From positions 372,001 through 436,000 of the forward strand of contig NZ_JAFKCT010000001.1 in the NCBI RefSeq assembly GCF_017254915.1: a DNA stretch of 64,000 bases, given 5' to 3'. Origin of the DNA: Algoriphagus oliviformis (GTDB taxonomy: Bacteria > Bacteroidota > Bacteroidia > Cytophagales > Cyclobacteriaceae). Of this stretch, positions 61,288 to 64,000 are shown one piece after another. The translations under genes were made by a program, and so were the position numbers. Position 1 is the stretch's first letter, and every line of letters starts with the position of its first letter. The notes under the pieces are model-generated. The model did not search any database. It had not been told where the DNA came from and worked only from the letters and a program-made list of their open reading frames with translations.

Positions 61288-61890
61288 ATGAAAGAGAAAA
61301 TCTCTACGTCTAGGAAAAAGGAAATCATCGAAGGCTTCTATCAACTGTCGGTCATCAACGGTCTGGAAAACACGTCCATTGCCAAGATCGGCAAACATCT
61401 GGACATGCCGCCGAGCCTGATCATGCACTACTTTCCCACGCGGGAGATCCTGATTTCCAATCTGATCGATTACATTTTGGAGAAATACCTGCTGATCTAT
61501 CAGCCGATTACCAAGCAGCTGGAAGAGCTGGGCCAAGTCGATCTCACGGTGATCGTGGAGACGCTTTTCTCCCGAAATTGGAACCTGCTCTTTGACGACG
61601 GGGTGTACTACAGCTGCTTTGCGCTCATATTCCGAAACGAAAAGATCAAAACCGAATATCGGATTTTGCACTACAAGCTTCGAGAGTCATTGAAGGATAT
61701 TTTGGACGGGAGTCCCGAGATGGAAGGGAAAGACACGGCCATGCTGGCCGAGCAGGTGTTTGTAGTCGTGGAGGGCGCCTATTTCTACCTCTCCATGGTA
61801 GATGACCCGGCTGACTACGACACCAAGGTGGCTTATTTCAAAAATCAGGTTTATGCCTTACTGCGCAGCAGTGAAGTGGAAAAGTTGTAG
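61288..61890 (+). CDS. TetR/AcrR-family transcriptional regulator
   Basis: 200 residues from the ATG at 61288 (the upstream in-frame TTG at 61279 is less likely). The N-terminal helix-turn-helix (~10-60) reads KKEIIEGFYQLSVINGLENTSIAKIG.. with the recognition part HLDMPPSLIMHYFPTREILI, the TetR signature YFPTRE. The C-terminal ~140 residues form the ligand-binding/dimer domain. It is divergent from the metallophosphoesterase unit and probably binds the palindrome at 61189 and its twin upstream of susC. Use of TetR to control a SusCD locus is unusual; hybrid two-component, SusR or sigma/anti-sigma regulators are the norm. Confidence 0.9.
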   Translation: MKEKISTSRKKEIIEGFYQLSVINGLENTSIAKIGKHLDMPPSLIMHYFPTREILISNLIDYILEKYLLIYQPITKQLEELGQVDLTVIVETLFSRNWNLLFDDGVYYSCFALIFRNEKIKTEYRILHYKLRESLKDILDGSPEMEGKDTAMLAEQVFVVVEGAYFYLSMVDDPADYDTKVAYFKNQVYALLRSSEVEKL

Positions 61891-62102
61891 ATCGACACCA
61901 GTGCGATCCCTGCCCATACCGCATTGACCAAAATATTGGCCATATCATGAAGGTAGATGGCGTGGATGATCAGGCAGGCCGCACCCGATAGGTTCATCGC
62001 GTGGTATCTGGCCTGATTCTGCTTCCATATGCCCCTGGCCAATAGGAAGTAGGAGATAATATACAGTACGGCACCCAGCCAGCCCATTAGTTCGAATAGC
62101 AT
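61851..62102 (-). CDS. CBU_0592-family small membrane protein
   Basis: 83 residues with three membrane helices. GWLGAVLYIISYFLLARGIWKQNQARYHAMNLSG is the pattern of the CBU_0592-type small membrane proteins, where LL and a polar step after the first helix are conserved. The role is unknown. Its 3' end overlaps the 3' end of tetR by 40 bases on the other strand; both frames look real. Confidence 0.75.
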   Translation of the reverse strand: MLFELMGWLGAVLYIISYFLLARGIWKQNQARYHAMNLSGAACLIIHAIYLHDMANILVNAVWAGIALVSIYNFSTSLLRSKA

Positions 62103-62233
62103 AGTTTTAGTGGTTTTTTTGCAGAGGACAGTCCTCTAGCTTGTGCTTAGCGGTAAATATAGTCGAGTTGGGAAACTTTTTGCCCCACAAGCCCTTTCTC
62201 CTTAACTTTCCCTTCCAAATACCAACCCCACGC

Positions 62234-62905
62234 ATGCTCAAAAAACAGCGCTTCGAGGCCTTTATTTCCCATTTTTCATCCGCTATGCCCGCCGCCGAGA
62301 CGGAGCTGCACTACGAAAACCCTTTTCAACTCCTCGTCGCCGTGGTGCTCTCTGCCCAGTGTACCGACAAGCGGATCAACATGGTCACGCCGGCGCTTTT
62401 TAGGGATTTCCCGACTCCGGAGCATTTGGCGGCCTCGCATTTCGACGAACTCTATCCCTACATCAAGTCGGTCTCCTACCCCAGCAACAAGACCAAGCAC
62501 CTGTTGGGTTTGGGGAAAATGCTGGTGGAGGACTTTGCCAGCGAGATCCCCGACACGGTCAACGAGCTGATCAAGCTGCCCGGCGTGGGCCGCAAGACCG
62601 CCAATGTCATCACTTCCGTAGTCTGGAATCAGCCCAATATGGCGGTGGATACCCACGTTTTTCGCGTTTCCAGGCGGCTCGGCCTCGTCCCGATGACTGC
62701 CAAGACCCCGCTCGAAGTCGAAAAGCAGCTCGTCAAGCACATCCCCAAGCAGTATATCCACGTCGCCCACCACTGGCTGATCCTGCACGGACGCTACGTC
62801 TGTCTGGCACGCCGGCCCAAGTGCGAGGAATGTACGATCACCCACTTCTGCAAGTACTTTGAGAAGAACCAAGGCAAGGCTATCCTAGACGAAAGCGAGC
62901 TCTGA
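62234..62905 (+). CDS. nth: Endonuclease III (DNA glycosylase/AP lyase)
   Basis: 223 residues from the ATG at 62234; the upstream 31 codons are not conserved-looking. It is the base-excision-repair enzyme that removes oxidised pyrimidines and cuts AP sites. The helix-hairpin-helix LPGVGRKTANVI with catalytic K121, the catalytic D139 in AVDTHVFRVS and the C-terminal [4Fe-4S] loop (CLARRPKCEECTITHFC) are all present. The next gene, an asparagine synthetase, starts within its stop codon (TGATG overlap). Confidence 0.95.
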   Translation: MLKKQRFEAFISHFSSAMPAAETELHYENPFQLLVAVVLSAQCTDKRINMVTPALFRDFPTPEHLAASHFDELYPYIKSVSYPSNKTKHLLGLGKMLVEDFASEIPDTVNELIKLPGVGRKTANVITSVVWNQPNMAVDTHVFRVSRRLGLVPMTAKTPLEVEKQLVKHIPKQYIHVAHHWLILHGRYVCLARRPKCEECTITHFCKYFEKNQGKAILDESEL

Positions 62906-64000
62906 TGTGCGGAATCCATCTGATTTGGGGTAAGGGAGCCAACCGAGCGGCGGTGCAGCGTCTCGTCGATGCATCCCATCATCGTGGCCCAGACCAGTCG
63001 GCCATCTATTCTCCCTGGACGGGACTGTGGATAGGGGTCAACAGGCTGGAAGTGTTGCATCCCGGTGTGGACGCCAGCCAGCCTTTTTGGGCTCCGGATG
63101 GCAAGAGCCTACTTATCTTCAATGGGGAGATCTACAATTTTGAGCGCCTGCGCAGCTTGCTTCGCAAAATGGGGGTGGAATTCAGTACCGGTTCCGACAC
63201 CGAAGTGCTGCTGCACTACCTCAGGCATTTTGGACAGGAAGGCTTGAAAAAGCTGGAAGGCATGTTTGCCCTCATCTATATCGATCTGATCGCCAAGTCT
63301 GTGCTGGTGGCCATGGACAGAAACGGGGAAAAACCGCTGTACTATGCACAGAGCCAGGATACGCTGATGATTTCCTCGGAGCTTCGCGGAATTGCGGGAC
63401 TTCATGACTTCACGCCAGACTGGGAGCAGGTAAAGCATTACTTTTACTTCAGGACGGTCCTGCCGGGAAAGAGCCTGTTCCGGGGCATCCGTGCTTGGAA
63501 ACCCGGCCGCCACAGCCTCATCTTCAGCCACCATACATTCCGATGGGACACCCTGCCCCTGCCAAAAGGCCCTGAGGGCATGCCTTCGCAGGCAGTCTTT
63601 CGGGATTTGCTGGAGGATGCGGTGCTCCGGCAGTTCAGGGCAGACGTGCCGGTAGGCATGCTGCTCAGCGGAGGTGCGGACAGCTCCCTGCTTTATTCAC
63701 TTTGGTACCAAAAAACAGGAACCCAGCTCCCCGCCTACACCATACAGCTGGAGCCGAAATACCGGGCAAAATACGCCGACGCAGACGCCGCCATCCGATT
63801 GACCAAGCAGGTTCCGGCAGACCACCGTCTGGTGTATGTGGACCAAGGCGTTTTTTTTGACAACTGGGAAGACTACCTGCGAAGCGTGGATCTCCCGATC
63901 GGCGATTCCGCAGGCTTCCTGACCTGGATGATCGGGAAAACGGCAAAAGCCGAAACCCGGGTCTTGATCTCCGGTGCGGGCGCAGACGAGCTTTGGGGAG
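62905..64000 (+). CDS. asnB: Asparagine synthetase (glutamine-hydrolysing), 5' part
   Basis: The first 365 codons of an open frame that runs past the window end, of about 600-640 expected. The start is fixed by the catalytic Cys2 (MCGI), which must be the N-terminal nucleophile of the class II glutaminase domain after Met removal. HRGPDQSAIY, FNGEIYNFERLR and GSDTEVLL (glutaminase) and the PP-loop LLSGGADSS at residue ~253 (synthetase) are visible. In most AsnB proteins the PP-loop has Val or Leu where this has Ala. It makes asparagine from aspartate, glutamine and ATP, though AsnB homologues also act in surface-polysaccharide or secondary-metabolite pathways. Translationally coupled to nth. 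Confidence 0.9.
   Translation, partial: MCGIHLIWGKGANRAAVQRLVDASHHRGPDQSAIYSPWTGLWIGVNRLEVLHPGVDASQPFWAPDGKSLLIFNGEIYNFERLRSLLRKMGVEFSTGSDTEVLLHYLRHFGQEGLKKLEGMFALIYIDLIAKSVLVAMDRNGEKPLYYAQSQDTLMISSELRGIAGLHDFTPDWEQVKHYFYFRTVLPGKSLFRGIRAWKPGRHSLIFSHHTFRWDTLPLPKGPEGMPSQAVFRDLLEDAVLRQFRADVPVGMLLSGGADSSLLYSLWYQKTGTQLPAYTIQLEPKYRAKYADADAAIRLTKQVPADHRLVYVDQGVFFDNWEDYLRSVDLPIGDSAGFLTWMIGKTAKAETRVLISGAGADELWG

Noticed and set aside
1-64000. tRNA, rRNA or insertion sequence genes
   Set aside because: No cloverleaf-like segments, rRNA-like stretches or transposase frames were recognised on either strand by eye; a covariance-model scan was not possible.

Overview
The window looks like chromosomal DNA of a Bacteroidota bacterium. 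The best guess is Cytophagales of the Cyclobacteriaceae/Algoriphagus type, inferred from gene content and not from a marker gene. It carries a SusC/SusD pair, DUF4251 and DUF4349 proteins, LytS/LytTR and TonB-receptor modules, lipoproteins with Bacteroidota-style signal peptides, and A/T-rich leaders without obvious Shine-Dalgarno sites. Most of the DNA is clearly above 50% G+C. The stretch from about 34.1 to 37.25 kb is visibly AT-rich with different codon use and looks acquired. No rRNA, tRNA, CRISPR array, transposase or phage gene was seen.

Layout. 0.2-4.9 kb (-): a three-gene operon for a 2-oxoacid:ferredoxin oxidoreductase with a GltD-like FAD/Fe-S protein. 5.6-11.7 kb (+): a six-gene signalling cluster, histidine kinase, receiver, histidine kinase, receiver, receiver, then a receiver fused to a class III nucleotide cyclase. 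12-15.6 kb (+): a large secreted beta-propeller/amidohydrolase fusion. 15.7-19.4 kb: outer-membrane-like protein, DUF4251 protein, CDF metal exporter and DUF4349 lipoprotein. 19.5-24.2 kb (-): TonB-dependent receptor, secreted helical protein and a LytS/LytTR pair. 24.6-30.9 kb: a secreted protein with a tandem internal duplication, convergent with a membrane nSTAND ATPase plus DUF4062 (TIR-like) pair that resembles a conflict/immunity module. 31.1-34.0 kb: GH43 enzyme, small lipoprotein, QueG. 34.1-37.3 kb: AT-rich island of four orphan exported proteins; the first is knocked out of frame by a C8 tract. 37.3-48.4 kb: propeller/cytochrome c lipoprotein, two toxin-antitoxin pairs flanking a VWA/MoxR pair, M61 peptidase, DUF1304 protein and an RNA m5C methyltransferase. 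48.6-50.9 kb: membrane protein and P1 peptidase.

51.0-61.9 kb is the most coherent accessory locus. It holds SusC, SusD and an alkaline-phosphatase-superfamily phosphoesterase, then an unrecognised 763-residue lipoprotein, a Tat-type metallophosphoesterase and a divergent TetR regulator. An identical palindrome (TATTGAA-N6-TTCAATA) lies upstream of susC and in the metallophosphoesterase/tetR divergent promoter. This suggests one TetR-controlled regulon for uptake and breakdown of a phosphate-ester-containing or otherwise uncharacterised glycan or glycoconjugate. The window ends with endonuclease III and the 5' part of an asparagine synthetase gene.
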